Below are positions 1 to 7,843 of a DNA stretch of 41,170 nt, piece after piece. The stretch covers positions 1-41,170 of the forward strand of contig JAGOPR010000007.1 in the NCBI GenBank assembly GCA_017991895.1, written 5' to 3'. The position numbers and the translations under genes were made by a program. The notes below the pieces were generated by a model. It worked only from the letters and a program-made list of their open reading frames with translations, was not told where the DNA came from and did not search any database. The stretch comes from Minisyncoccota bacterium (lineage in GTDB: Bacteria; Patescibacteriota; Minisyncoccia; Phycocordibacterales; UBA9973). Numbering within the stretch: the stretch's first letter is position 1; each line of letters begins with the position of its first letter.

Positions 1-1
1 T

Positions 2-1966
2 ATGCCCCCACTTAACAACAAAAACCAGAAGAATAACGACAAGGCGCCACAAGGAGTTCCTCCTGTAAAAGCTCCTCAGTTTGCTCGCCATATCGCTATG
101 GCCGTGCTTATTTTCATGCTCATTTCGGCGGCGTATATTCTTATTTCGGGAAAGACGACAGAGAAGAAAGATATTTCACTCTCAGAGCTCGCAAAAAGTG
201 TTTCATCGGGCAACGTGAAATCGATAGAAGTTTCTGGAGCAAAACTTAAAGTGCTTTTGAAAGATGATTCTATTGTAAATGCTAAAAAAGAAGTCGAGGC
301 CTCGCTTTCTGAGACTCTTAAGAACTATGGTGTTCCATCTGAAAAAATAAGTAGTACAGAAATTACGGTAGTTACTGAAAGTGGTGTGAGCTACTGGCTA
401 TTTAATATTCTACCGATAGTTCTACCTGTAATAATCATCGTTGTATTTTTCTGGCTACTCACACGACAAGCAAAGGGAAGTGGCATGCAGGCGTTTACTT
501 TTGGACAGTCAAAGGCACGCATGACCGACCCTTCCGACAAAAACCACCGCGTTACATTTAAAGATATCGCTGGGGCTAAGGAAGCAAAAGAAGAGCTAAA
601 AGAAATCGTAGATTTCCTAAAGAGCCCAAAGAAGTTTCTTGATATCGGAGCACGAATTCCGAAGGGTGTAATTTTGACAGGCGCTCCAGGGACTGGAAAG
701 ACACTTCTTGCGCGTGCCGTTGCGGGGGAAGCGAATGTACCGTTCTTCCATTTGTCCGGTTCTGAATTCGTGGAAATGTTTGTTGGAGTTGGAGCTTCAC
801 GTGTGCGTGATCTTTTCCAGCGTGCAAAGAAAGCGGCACCGGCTATTATCTTCATGGACGAAATTGACGCAGTTGGACGCGTGCGTGGAAGCGGTATTGG
901 AGGAGGAAATGATGAACGTGAACAGACACTCAACCAAATTCTTGTTGAAATGGATGGATTTGAACCAAACGATAAGGTTATTGTTATGGCGGCAACAAAC
1001 AGAAGCGACGTGCTCGACCCCGCTCTTCTTCGCCCCGGACGTTTCGATCGACGCGTTATGCTTGATTTGCCAGACCGCGCTGATCGTGAAGCGATACTTA
1101 AAATCCACTCGCTCAAAAAGCCTCTTGCTGAAGACGTTAATATAAAAATTATTGCTGAGCGTACAAGCGGGTTTTCTGGAGCTGACCTTTTCTCTCTAAT
1201 GAACGAAGGAGCTATTTTAGCGGCACGAGAAAACAGAAAGAAAGTTTCTCAGTTTGACCTCGTACGCTCAATTGAAAAAGTCATGATGGGACCTGAACGC
1301 AAGAGTCATTTACTTACTGAAGAAGAAAAGAAAATCACTGCATACCACGAGGGCGGACACGCGCTTGTTGCCTCAGTTCTTCCGTTTGCTGATCCTGTAC
1401 ACAAGGTTTCGATTGTTGCACGTGGACGTGCTGGCGGATATACATTAAAAATTCCACTTGAGGAACGTAAACTTCAAAGTAAGAGCGAATTTCTTGATGA
1501 CATTGCAATGGCTCTCGGCGGACTCGCGGCAGAGAAAATGATTTTTGGCGATATCACGACTGGTCCATCAAATGATTTACAGGTAGCGACTGGGCTCGCA
1601 CGCGCAATGGTGACTAGATGGGGAATGAGTGACGAGATTGGCCCCGTGGCGCTTGAAAGTGATGGTGGACGTACAATGTTTGGTGGACAAGGAGCTGATG
1701 GAGAAATGTCCGAGGCAACGCACGCGATGGTAAACAAGGAAGTAAAGCGAATCATGGATGAGAATCTTGCACGAGCTCAGAAGGTTTTGAAGGATCACCG
1801 CAAGTGTCTTGATGCTATTGCAAGCAAACTTGTTGAGGTGGAAACGCTCGAACAGCCAGAATATGAGGAAATAATCAAAGCTCATGGTATTAAACTTAAA
1901 AAGAAACAGGACGTAGTGGCAGAGATGGCGAAGGCCAACTCTCCGATGGAATCTAGGGAGGAATAG
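2..1966 (+). CDS. ftsH: ATP-dependent zinc metalloprotease FtsH
   Basis: Membrane-anchored AAA+ protease that unfolds and degrades membrane and short-lived soluble proteins. Seen in the 654-aa product: a transmembrane segment near residues 29-49, a short extracytoplasmic domain, a second transmembrane segment near 132-154, Walker A GAPGTGKT (227-234), Walker B with D286-E287, the [19 protein letters not shown] second region of homology, and the zinc-protease motif HEGGH (449-453), followed by the helical peptidase domain. The length fits the family. The start at base 2 gives a normal basic N-terminus, but the window begins one base earlier, so an upstream start cannot be excluded. A strong terminator follows directly, so this gene ends its transcript. 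Confidence 0.97.
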   Translation: MPPLNNKNQKNNDKAPQGVPPVKAPQFARHIAMAVLIFMLISAAYILISGKTTEKKDISLSELAKSVSSGNVKSIEVSGAKLKVLLKDDSIVNAKKEVEASLSETLKNYGVPSEKISSTEITVVTESGVSYWLFNILPIVLPVIIIVVFFWLLTRQAKGSGMQAFTFGQSKARMTDPSDKNHRVTFKDIAGAKEAKEELKEIVDFLKSPKKFLDIGARIPKGVILTGAPGTGKTLLARAVAGEANVPFFHLSGSEFVEMFVGVGASRVRDLFQRAKKAAPAIIFMDEIDAVGRVRGSGIGGGNDEREQTLNQILVEMDGFEPNDKVIVMAATNRSDVLDPALLRPGRFDRRVMLDLPDRADREAILKIHSLKKPLAEDVNIKIIAERTSGFSGADLFSLMNEGAILAARENRKKVSQFDLVRSIEKVMMGPERKSHLLTEEEKKITAYHEGGHALVASVLPFADPVHKVSIVARGRAGGYTLKIPLEERKLQSKSEFLDDIAMALGGLAAEKMIFGDITTGPSNDLQVATGLARAMVTRWGMSDEIGPVALESDGGRTMFGGQGADGEMSEATHAMVNKEVKRIMDENLARAQKVLKDHRKCLDAIASKLVEVETLEQPEYEEIIKAHGIKLKKKQDVVAEMAKANSPMESREE

Positions 1967-1967
1967 A

Positions 1968-1996
1968 AAAAAAGTCGCCGAAAGGCGACTTTTTTG
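1968..1996 (+). terminator. Intrinsic terminator of ftsH
   Basis: A perfect 6-bp stem GTCGCC/GGCGAC closed by a GAAA tetraloop, with an A-run before it and TTTTTT after it, starting a few bases past the ftsH stop codon. The flanking A and T runs make it potentially bidirectional. Confidence 0.9.
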
Positions 1997-2018
1997 ATAG
2001 GATAGGCATTGTATATAT

Positions 2019-2092
2019 CCGCCCTTAGCTCAGTTGGTTAGAGCACAGAGCTTATACCTCTGGGGTCCTTGGTTCGAATCCAAGAGGGCGGA
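2019..2092 (+). tRNA. tRNA-Ile (anticodon TAT)
   Basis: Complete cloverleaf read by eye. Acceptor CCGCCCT (2019-2025) pairs with AGGGCGG (2085-2091) and the discriminator is A2092. The D arm is GCTC/GAGC. The anticodon stem CAGAG/CTCTG encloses the loop CTTATAC with anticodon TAT (2053-2055). The T arm is CTTGG/CCAAG with loop TTCGAAT. No CCA is encoded. The anticodon reads AUA (Ile). Most bacteria read AUA with a CAU anticodon modified to lysidine by TilS; a plain UAU isoleucine tRNA is the minority solution. The C1-G72 first pair is also unusual for an isoleucine tRNA. Confidence 0.92.
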
Positions 2093-2135
2093 CAAGTACG
2101 GAAAAGTTTGCGGGGCAAAGTTTTCCGACTTGTCC
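2090..2135. repeat. Near-perfect intergenic palindrome overlapping the tRNA 3' end
   Basis: The outer arms GGACAAGT (2090-2097) and ACTTGTCC (2128-2135) are perfect complements. The inner arms CGGAAAAGTTTG and CAAAGTTTTCCG pair except for one G-G mismatch. The left arm uses the last three bases of the tRNA. Downstream, 2136-2223 has a GC-rich stretch and a small hairpin AAAATTC/GAATTTT (about 2169-2187), then reaches the next gene. No coding sequence is evident here. It could be a terminator, a REP-like intergenic repeat, or a structure affecting tRNA 3' processing. Confidence 0.7.
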
Positions 2136-2223
2136 GAGCCGGAGCGCGACGGCGTGAGGCGGGGTCGCGGAAAAATTCATCAGAATTTTATCTGTGACGA
2201 CAAGGGCAATAAACTAAATTTTC

Positions 2224-3237
2224 ATGTCTCAACTCATACTTATAATTATTCTTGTTGTCCTAGCAGATGCTCTCTGTTCATGTCTTGAGGCATCTTTTTT
2301 TACTGTGTCACTTGCTCAAGCTCGGCTTTTTGCACAACAGGGAAAGCGAGGAGCTCAAGCACTTCTTAAAATAAAAGAGCGAATACAGCACACGATAATC
2401 ACCCTTGTTATTTTGAGTAATGCAGTCACTATTGTGGGCTCTATTTTTGTGGGGTATGTTGCAACACAAATATACGGTAGCGAAGTTATAGGTATTATTT
2501 CTGCCATTCTTACTACTCTTATAATCATGCTTGGAGAAATTCTCCCGAAACTTATTGGAGAAAATTATGCCAAACCTATTGCCCTCGCTTTTGCTCCCGC
2601 TGTATATATAATCACAAAATTTTTTACTCCGATTACGTATCTTGTCGAGCATATTATGCAAAGCTTTATTCGAAAGAATAAAGTAGTATCTGAAGACGAG
2701 CTCAAAATGCTCTCAGAAATGGGCGAGGCTGAAGGTTCAATCGAGCGTGATGAACGTGAGCTTATACAACGTGTATTTACGCTCAATGACCTGACTGCAA
2801 AAAATATCATGACACCTCGAACTGTCATTGAAGGACTTCCAGCGAATTCACCCGTTCGTGATGTGGCTGTTGTGCTCACACACAAGCCATATTCTCGTTA
2901 TCCAGTGTTTGTTGATTCTATAGATAAGATTGTAGGAGTGGTTCAAACGAGCAAGATTCTAGCGGCGCTCGTACACAACAACGACAAGGAACTTGTCTCG
3001 CATTTTATGACGACCCCAGTATTTGTGTCGGAAAAGAAACGCGTTGATGACCTTTTGGCACTTTTTCTTTCAACACGCAATCATATGGCGGTCGTTCAAG
3101 ACGAGTTCGGGGGCACTGTAGGAGTAGTTACATTTGAGGACGTACTCGAACAGCTCGTGGGGGAGATAATGGATGAGACAGACGAGGTTGCTGATCTTCA
3201 AAAACATGCACGAGATGCCCATACAAAGACGCAATAA
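2224..3237 (+). CDS. CNNM/HlyC-CorC family membrane protein (DUF21 plus CBS pair)
   Basis: 337-aa integral membrane protein of the DUF21/CBS family, whose members are linked to Mg2+/Co2+ efflux or regulation. The N-terminal third holds hydrophobic segments near residues 3-22, 55-80, 86-108 and 115-140, with the LGEILPK motif typical of DUF21. An acidic linker (EAEGSIERDERELI) precedes two CBS motifs, from about NIMTPR through the region around EFGGTVGVVTFEDVLEQLVGEI. The C-terminal CorC_HlyC domain seen in longer relatives is absent. The start ATG follows the structured spacer after the tRNA. A strong terminator follows. The transport role is inferred from the family only. Confidence 0.9.
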   Translation: MSQLILIIILVVLADALCSCLEASFFTVSLAQARLFAQQGKRGAQALLKIKERIQHTIITLVILSNAVTIVGSIFVGYVATQIYGSEVIGIISAILTTLIIMLGEILPKLIGENYAKPIALAFAPAVYIITKFFTPITYLVEHIMQSFIRKNKVVSEDELKMLSEMGEAEGSIERDERELIQRVFTLNDLTAKNIMTPRTVIEGLPANSPVRDVAVVLTHKPYSRYPVFVDSIDKIVGVVQTSKILAALVHNNDKELVSHFMTTPVFVSEKKRVDDLLALFLSTRNHMAVVQDEFGGTVGVVTFEDVLEQLVGEIMDETDEVADLQKHARDAHTKTQ

Positions 3238-3247
3238 TAATTTTTTT

Positions 3248-3281
3248 AAGAAAAACCCGTACAATTGTACGGGTTTTTCTT
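3248..3281. terminator. Bidirectional terminator between the CNNM gene and tatA
   Basis: A perfect 15-bp stem, AAGAAAAACCCGTAC paired with GTACGGGTTTTTCTT, around an AATT loop. It lies between two convergent genes and has T-runs in both directions, so it should serve both. Confidence 0.92.
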
Positions 3282-3289
3282 AGCTTTAG

Positions 3290-3448
3290 TTATTTCTTTT
3301 TTGAGTCGTCGTCACTCTTGAATGCGCCACGGAGATGGCGAAATGCATCTACTAAACTCTTTGCGAGTTCTGGGATTTTTTTTGATCCAAAGAGTAGTAT
3401 ACCTATGACGGCGATTATTATGAGCTCTCTTGTTCCTAGTCCAAACAT
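3290..3448 (-). CDS. tatA: Twin-arginine translocase subunit TatA
   Basis: A 52-aa protein, short but typical for TatA. The N-terminus MFGLGTRELIIIAVIGILLF is a membrane helix, followed by the hallmark hinge FGSKKIPELAKSLVDAFRHL, an amphipathic helix, and a short acidic/lysine tail (SDDDSKKK). TatA oligomers form the translocation pore for folded proteins recruited by TatC. The gene starts three bases after the tatC stop, so the two are co-transcribed and probably translationally coupled. TatB is not seen; a single TatA can serve both roles in minimal TatAC systems. The gene ends just before the bidirectional terminator, making it the last gene of the long minus-strand operon. Confidence 0.93.
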   Translation of the reverse strand: MFGLGTRELIIIAVIGILLFGSKKIPELAKSLVDAFRHLRGAFKSDDDSKKK

Positions 3449-3451
3449 GGT

Positions 3452-4162
3452 TTATTTCTTCCTGTTATTTACTAATATGGTCACCTCATATAGTGCGACC
3501 AAGGGCAACGACATCGCTATTAATGATAACCCGTCGGTTGGAGGAAGTAAAGAAACTATTATAAATACAATAAATATTGCAATACGACGTTTCTGTCGTA
3601 ACATAGCAGATGAGCAAACCCCGATTCTTACGAGTAAGGTAAGAACTAATGGGAACTGAAAAAGAATGCCAAGGAAGGAGGATGTCGTAAAAAGTTGTGA
3701 TAGATATAGTCCGATGTCCCAGATATTTTTAATACCTATTCGTTCATTTATTTTTGCTAGTAAGTCAAACGAGTAGTATAAAATTAGAAAACCGTATGAA
3801 AATCCGATTACAAATAAACCTACACAGATAGGTATTGAAAGTAATAATAATGAACGTTCTTTTTTTGTAAGTCCTGGGAAAATAAAATTGAATACTTGAT
3901 ATATTAGAATTGGAAGAGTTACGAAAGAAGCGAAAAAAAATCCTATATCTACTGCAATATTGGCAAATTGAAAAGGAGAAGTTGCTGCGATAGTAACTCC
4001 GCTTATGTTGAAGAATGCAACGAAGTATTTTAGTGTGGGTACAGAAAGAAAAAAACCGGTAACGAAAGATACGATAAACACATAAGCCGAAACTGTAAGT
4101 TTACGGCGGAGTTCCTCCAAGAAAGGAAGGAATTTTTTCATTGTTGGGACGAAGCCTTCCAT
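3452..4162 (-). CDS. tatC: Sec-independent translocase subunit TatC
   Basis: 236-aa polytopic membrane protein with about six hydrophobic segments. It carries TatC signatures: FLPFLEELRRKL near the N-terminus, TSPFQF in the first periplasmic region, FIFPGLTKKER, and the late LLPPTDG loop. TatC is the receptor for twin-arginine signal peptides. The chosen start lies three bases after the preceding stop; an internal Met8 (4141) is an equally plausible start and looks more like a normal TatC N-terminus. tatA follows at three bases. The genes upstream encode one protein with a Tat-like signal and several phage-like proteins, an unusual neighbourhood for a translocase. Confidence 0.95.
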   Translation of the reverse strand: MEGFVPTMKKFLPFLEELRRKLTVSAYVFIVSFVTGFFLSVPTLKYFVAFFNISGVTIAATSPFQFANIAVDIGFFFASFVTLPILIYQVFNFIFPGLTKKERSLLLLSIPICVGLFVIGFSYGFLILYYSFDLLAKINERIGIKNIWDIGLYLSQLFTTSSFLGILFQFPLVLTLLVRIGVCSSAMLRQKRRIAIFIVFIIVSLLPPTDGLSLIAMSLPLVALYEVTILVNNRKK

Positions 4163-4165
4163 CGG

Positions 4166-4387
4166 CTAATCAGCAAGGATAAAAATATTTCCACCAACTT
4201 GATCGGTAAGGGAGAGTGTGTGGTTGGTGATTGTAAAACCAGCGAGGTACCAGTCTTTCCACGGGTTAATGGATTTGTACTCCATGGAGCCAGTTTCATG
4301 TCGGAGCATTTTAAATTTACTGCTCGTTCTATTACGAAATCCAAATGCAGATATCATACGAGATTGTCCTTTAAGTGTAGTAGCCAT
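4166..4387 (-). CDS. 73-aa hypothetical protein, last gene before tatC
   Basis: I do not recognise this family. The product (MATTLKGQSRMISAFGFRNR... to ...QVGGNIFILAD) has no signal peptide or membrane helix; it looks like a small mixed beta protein with a basic N-terminal third. It is supported as a gene by its junction: the bases from the preceding stop through its ATG (GGTAAATCTATGGC) are identical to the junction in front of the 266-aa gene, so the stop-to-start unit was duplicated with the tandem paralogs. Its stop is three bases from the tatC start. An overlapping reading frame at 4138-4344 lacks this support. A small phage-type structural protein is possible but unproven. Confidence 0.65.
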   Translation of the reverse strand: MATTLKGQSRMISAFGFRNRTSSKFKMLRHETGSMEYKSINPWKDWYLAGFTITNHTLSLTDQVGGNIFILAD

Positions 4388-4391
4388 AGAT

Positions 4392-5192
4392 TTACCCTTG
4401 AGTCCAAATTACTTGTCCAGTAATATTTGAAGTCGTGGTTGTGTTTGGAATAAATACTAGAAAGGGGACACTGTTGTCATATACCCGTGGAAAGCCAGCT
4501 GTTAAGGCGTCGATTGCACTAGACTGTGTATTGGGGAGTATCTCTAATCTTGCAATCACGCGGTATAACACGACGTGAATTTTTCCGCTTGTCCATGAAC
4601 CAGAAAGTGTAATTGATTGAGCTTTTTGTACACCGACGTCTCCGGTCGCTAATCCTATCGGGTAAAAAGCTCCCACAGTTGTTGACGTAGCAAGAATGTT
4701 TGTCCCTGTTTGGTCAGCGGTACCACTTGAGTTTGTATATTTAAGCGTAATTGTTGGCGCACCTGCTCCTGTTGTTGCAGAAGTTTCAATTGCAGCATAT
4801 ACCCCAACACCATTGTTTGTACCATTCGCATCTCGAGCAGGAATTTGTACAGAACTTGTAAAAGTTTGTTCGCTTGTGTTTGTTACATCGATACCACTAT
4901 TGTGCCAAAGTCTGTCGCAAAGAAGTAGAGTGCCTGCTTGTGTCGCTTGCGCTTGAAAACGAGCAAGGTAAGTATTTCCGCTACTTGGGTTTGTGAAAGG
5001 TATTTGTCCTGCATATGTTGTAAGAGCTGCACCTACCAATCCTGTAGACGGGGCTGTTGCAGCTGGGGGGTTACCTGCTAGATAAAACAATGATTGAGGA
5101 CGACCTCCCGCTATCGTACCGGTGACCGATTTTGTAATCTCAATCGGCATTCCCATGTTATTGATTGCATTGTCTAGGGTGGTGATCGCCAT
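4392..5192 (-). CDS. Phage-structural-like protein, tandem copy 2
   Basis: 266 aa, beginning MAITTLDNAINNMG and ending GQVIWTQG. It is a tandem paralog of the upstream 267-aa gene, sharing most of its sequence, including LLLCDRLWHNSGIDVTNTSE, QIPARDANGTNNGVGVYA and HVVLYRVIARLE. From memory, the block 'TL.LYDRL.H..' followed by a 'R..G.DYNG....' segment and a 'P...I.YTN..G' segment matches proteins found near capsid and tail genes in tailed phages and prophages; this is recognition, not a database hit. There is no signal peptide. A 110-bp stretch is identical to the paralog at DNA level, suggesting gene conversion. Four bases separate it from each neighbour. Confidence 0.75.
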   Translation of the reverse strand: MAITTLDNAINNMGMPIEITKSVTGTIAGGRPQSLFYLAGNPPAATAPSTGLVGAALTTYAGQIPFTNPSSGNTYLARFQAQATQAGTLLLCDRLWHNSGIDVTNTSEQTFTSSVQIPARDANGTNNGVGVYAAIETSATTGAGAPTITLKYTNSSGTADQTGTNILATSTTVGAFYPIGLATGDVGVQKAQSITLSGSWTSGKIHVVLYRVIARLEILPNTQSSAIDALTAGFPRVYDNSVPFLVFIPNTTTTSNITGQVIWTQG

Positions 5193-5196
5193 AGAT

Positions 5197-6000
5197 TTAC
5201 CCTTGAGTCCAAATTACTTGCCCATTAACGTTTGAAGTCGTAGTTGTGTTCGGAATAAATACTAGAAAGGGGACACTGTCGTTGTACATTTGAGTGAATC
5301 CACTTGTGAGTGAATCAATCGCGCTACCGGCCTGAGCAGGTACCTCTAGTCTGGCAATCACACGGTATAAGACTACGTGAATCGTTCCGCTTGTCCATGT
5401 TGCGGATAGGGTTATAGATTGAGCCTTTTGAATTCCTTTATCGCCAGCAGCGAGCCCAATTGGATAGAATGTTCCAGCGATAGATGAAGCCACCGTTGAT
5501 ACTACGTTGATAGCAGTTTGGTTTGACGTGGCATCAGAATTTGTATACTTAATAGTGATTGTCGGAGTTCCCGCACCTGTTGCAGAAGATACTTCAACCC
5601 CCGCATACACCCCAACACCATTGTTTGTACCATTCGCATCTCGAGCAGGAATTTGTACAGAACTTGTAAAAGTTTGTTCGCTTGTGTTTGTTACATCGAT
5701 ACCACTATTGTGCCAAAGCCGGTCACAGAGAAGTAGTGTCCCAGCTTGGGTGCACTGAGCTTGGAAACGAGCGAGATATGTATTACCACTGCCTGGGTTT
5801 GTGAAAGGTAGTTGTCCTGCGTATGTTGTAAGCGTCGTACCGCCGATTCCGATAGAAGGTGCTACTCCAGCCCCAGGAATTCCAGCTGTGTAGAGTAGTG
5901 AGTGTGGACGGCCAGCGACTAGTGTACCAGTGAGTGCTTTTGCGAATTCTACTGGTGGTTGCATCCCTGCGAGTGCTCCGTCTAGTGTTGTGATTGCCAT
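5197..6000 (-). CDS. Phage-structural-like protein, tandem copy 1
   Basis: 267 aa, beginning MAITTLDGALAGMQPPVEFAK. It is the paralog of the downstream 266-aa gene. Threonine-, serine- and glycine-rich with predicted alternating beta strands and no signal peptide or membrane helix, as in phage virion proteins. The opening MAITTLDGALAGM and the LLLCDRLWHNSG block resemble a family of phage structural or hypothetical proteins known to me from tailed phages. A TATAAT box sits 8 bases before the start, so this gene may begin an internal, nearly leaderless transcript running through tatC and tatA as well as being reached from the operon start. Confidence 0.78.
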   Translation of the reverse strand: MAITTLDGALAGMQPPVEFAKALTGTLVAGRPHSLLYTAGIPGAGVAPSIGIGGTTLTTYAGQLPFTNPGSGNTYLARFQAQCTQAGTLLLCDRLWHNSGIDVTNTSEQTFTSSVQIPARDANGTNNGVGVYAGVEVSSATGAGTPTITIKYTNSDATSNQTAINVVSTVASSIAGTFYPIGLAAGDKGIQKAQSITLSATWTSGTIHVVLYRVIARLEVPAQAGSAIDSLTSGFTQMYNDSVPFLVFIPNTTTTSNVNGQVIWTQG

Positions 6001-6008
6001 ATATTTTT

Positions 6009-6014
6009 ATTATA
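6009..6014 (-). promoter_or_regulatory. -10 box (TATAAT) inside the Tat/phage-like operon
   Basis: A perfect TATAAT on the minus strand, 8 bases before the ATG at 6000, in the 33-base gap behind the acidic-protein gene. No convincing -35 box is visible. The spacing would give a transcript with almost no leader. Confidence 0.6.
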
Positions 6015-6033
6015 GCTTATTTTGTAATAGGTT

Positions 6034-6702
6034 CTAGTTTTCTTCTATCACTTCGTTCGTATTCTCTTGCGGAATACTTGGTTCTGGTATGACAGTATCT
6101 TCAGTGGTTTCTACAGGGGTAATTATAGGGGGTTCCACAACTTCATCAATGACCTCTATTTGAGGGTTTTCTTCAGGTTGCTCATCTTGCACTTCGGCCA
6201 CAATCTCAGTCTCTTCTGGTGGAGTTACTGTTTCACTTGTTTCATTTATTATTGTTTCTTGGACTGGTGTTTCTGGGATAGTTTCTGGCTCTGGTAGAGG
6301 AGGAGTTTCTTCTTGTATAACCGGTGGCTCTTCGATTATTTCGATTTCAGGTGGTATCGGGTCGATTTCCTCTTCGGACAGCTCAGCGACAGTTTTTTTA
6401 CTAAATAGGTCTATGACTATTGCTTTTGCAGTTTGAATACCTTGGTTTACAAGCGGGTGCGCTCCAGCAGATTCGATATCAAGCTTGCGCACAATCGCCT
6501 GACGGATGAGTTTGGACATTTCAATACCGTTGTCGATTAGTGGTTGTTCGGCGCTTGTAGTACTTACCGTTGTGTTTTCTGGAAGGGCCGAACCACTTTG
6601 TTCTGCGAGAGTTACAATAACCAGATTTTCCATTTTTGAAAAACCCGGCTCTTCAGTAAGTTCAGCTACAGTTTCAGGCAAATTGTTTTCATTGGTCGTC
6701 AT
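6034..6702 (-). CDS. Acidic Glu/Pro-rich low-complexity protein
   Basis: 222 aa from the chosen ATG. The N-terminal half contains two related segments that each end near 'NQGIQTAKAI' or 'NGIEMSKLI'. From about residue 110 to the end the sequence is almost entirely Glu, Pro, Thr, Ile and Val (PPEIEIIEEPPVIQEETPPL and similar), so it is probably disordered and highly acidic. No domain is recognised. I chose Met7 of the longest frame because that ATG overlaps the upstream stop as ATGA (6699-6702), the classic coupling arrangement. Possible roles are a spacer, scaffold or surface linker. Confidence 0.75.
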   Translation of the reverse strand: MTTNENNLPETVAELTEEPGFSKMENLVIVTLAEQSGSALPENTTVSTTSAEQPLIDNGIEMSKLIRQAIVRKLDIESAGAHPLVNQGIQTAKAIVIDLFSKKTVAELSEEEIDPIPPEIEIIEEPPVIQEETPPLPEPETIPETPVQETIINETSETVTPPEETEIVAEVQDEQPEENPQIEVIDEVVEPPIITPVETTEDTVIPEPSIPQENTNEVIEEN

Positions 6703-7133
6703 GCGATTGTAATCGTCCAAGTTATAACTAGAGAATCATTTAGCGCTTTTACGATAGATGTGAAAGATGAAGAACAAAGCATAACTCCACCGAGCCCACT
6801 TTCTGCATTAAAAATACCGGCTTCAGTAATTGTTCCTGCAAAATCATCATCAATACTCCATTGAGCAACATATGTCCACGTCAGACCGCTTGAGGTTTGT
6901 GACTGGAATTCCTTGCGTGACACTTCGGTACCGAGTGCCGTTGCACTTGGTGTTCCTGTTCCTATTGCCATAGTTATCATTGGGTCTTGTGCCTGTAAGC
7001 CAAAACGATCGGCGATGTGTTCCTTGCCTACTGTTGTGACCGTGTTGTGTATCTTGTGGTGGGTCTTCAAAGTACCTTCATTGTCGAAGACTTTGATATC
7101 AACTTTGCCAGTAATTTCAAGTGAATCGTGCAT
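6699..7133 (-). CDS. Phage-like structural protein (144 aa)
   Basis: The 144-aa product runs MHDSLEITGKVDIKVFDNEG to NDSLVITWTITIA. It contains an 'MAIGTGTPSATALGTEVSRK' segment, an 'ITEAGIFNAESGLGGVMLC' segment and a final 'LVITWTITI' strand. This pattern is familiar from small beta-rich proteins of tailed phages (tail or decoration-type); function is not established. The start at 7133 is preferred over a longer frame because it lies five bases after the upstream stop and removes an unlikely leader that overlaps the previous gene by about 60 bases. The TGA stop overlaps the next start as ATGA. Confidence 0.78.
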   Translation of the reverse strand: MHDSLEITGKVDIKVFDNEGTLKTHHKIHNTVTTVGKEHIADRFGLQAQDPMITMAIGTGTPSATALGTEVSRKEFQSQTSSGLTWTYVAQWSIDDDFAGTITEAGIFNAESGLGGVMLCSSSFTSIVKALNDSLVITWTITIA

Positions 7134-7138
7134 ACTCT

Positions 7139-7714
7139 TTAAACTTCGAGGTAATCCACATTGATTTGTACTGTTGTTGTTCCGCTGATGGCACAATAAA
7201 GTACTTCATTTACTCCACCTTCAACATAGTTTGGATGATTGCGCGCGCCATACAGACCTCCTGTTTTTGGAGCAACGTATTTTTCGAAATCTGTTCCGCC
7301 AGATGTAAATCTAAATGATACTGATGTTGCGTCAGCTGTAAGTGAGAATCTTGTCATGTAAACACGAATTTTTTTTCCTGAATCTGGTGTTCGAACAGTT
7401 CCTGAAGCGCTAAGGCTTGTTGAGAGTTTCGTAACTCCTGTTCCTGTTGCCGTAGCAGGGTCAATTCGAGTGTTTGAGGAATTTTTCAAACCAACAACAT
7501 TTGATGTTGGGGTACTTCCTACTACTAACGCATCTGCATTCTTGGGAAAGATTGCAGAGGCAATAAGTCCGAGGCCAGACACTCCTAGTATTTTCAGGAA
7601 GATGCGTTTGTTTTCGTCACTAACAAGCCGACTTTCCTTCGGAGACGAAATAGAATGCACGACGTTAGTTTCGCTTTCTGCAATCTCTTGGTTTGGGTTT
7701 GTAGTGTCGTTCAT
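7139..7714 (-). CDS. Exported protein with Tat-like signal, first gene of the operon
   Basis: 191 aa. A 40-residue polar N-terminus leads into NKRIFLKILGVSGLGLIASA and a cleavage-like ADA site. NKRIFLK follows the twin-arginine consensus S/T-R-R-x-F-L-K, with Lys in place of the first Arg, a variant known to work in some Tat substrates. The mature part is Thr/Ser/Gly-rich and beta-like, ending TTTVQINVDYLEV, again reminiscent of small phage or surface structural proteins. It heads the operon that ends in tatC-tatA, so it is the obvious candidate substrate. The gene is divergent from the dockerin gene across a roughly 130-base spacer. Confidence 0.8.
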   Translation of the reverse strand: MNDTTNPNQEIAESETNVVHSISSPKESRLVSDENKRIFLKILGVSGLGLIASAIFPKNADALVVGSTPTSNVVGLKNSSNTRIDPATATGTGVTKLSTSLSASGTVRTPDSGKKIRVYMTRFSLTADATSVSFRFTSGGTDFEKYVAPKTGGLYGARNHPNYVEGGVNEVLYCAISGTTTVQINVDYLEV

Positions 7715-7825
7715 TACGCGCAGATTATGTATCCCTTTTACATTAATATTATAGCAGAAAAAATGAGGACCACCTTTTATTTTGGGAAATTAACTCTTTC
7801 CCTGTACTCGCGACGAGATGTTGCA

Positions 7826-7831
7826 TATAAT
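7826..7831 (+). promoter_or_regulatory. -10 box (TATAAT) of the dockerin/cohesin operon
   Basis: A perfect TATAAT 12 bases before the chosen ATG at 7844. It would give a leader of about six bases. No clear -35 box. Confidence 0.6.
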
Positions 7832-7843
7832 GTAATAGCCGTA

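Noticed and set aside
391-1885. Several long open frames on both strands inside the ftsH region
   Set aside because: They are frame shadows of ftsH; their translations are basic and low-complexity, without domains or plausible start contexts.
3318-3659. Plus-strand frame of 113 codons across tatA and tatC
   Set aside because: It is antisense to two clearly recognised genes and has no domain.
4138-4344. Alternative minus-strand frame overlapping the 73-aa gene
   Set aside because: It lacks the duplicated stop-to-start junction that supports the 4166-4387 gene and would overlap tatC.
7655-7843. Longer N-terminus for the dockerin protein
   Set aside because: It would overlap the divergent Tat-signal gene and put the signal peptide at residue 64; the ATG at 7844 fits a secreted protein.
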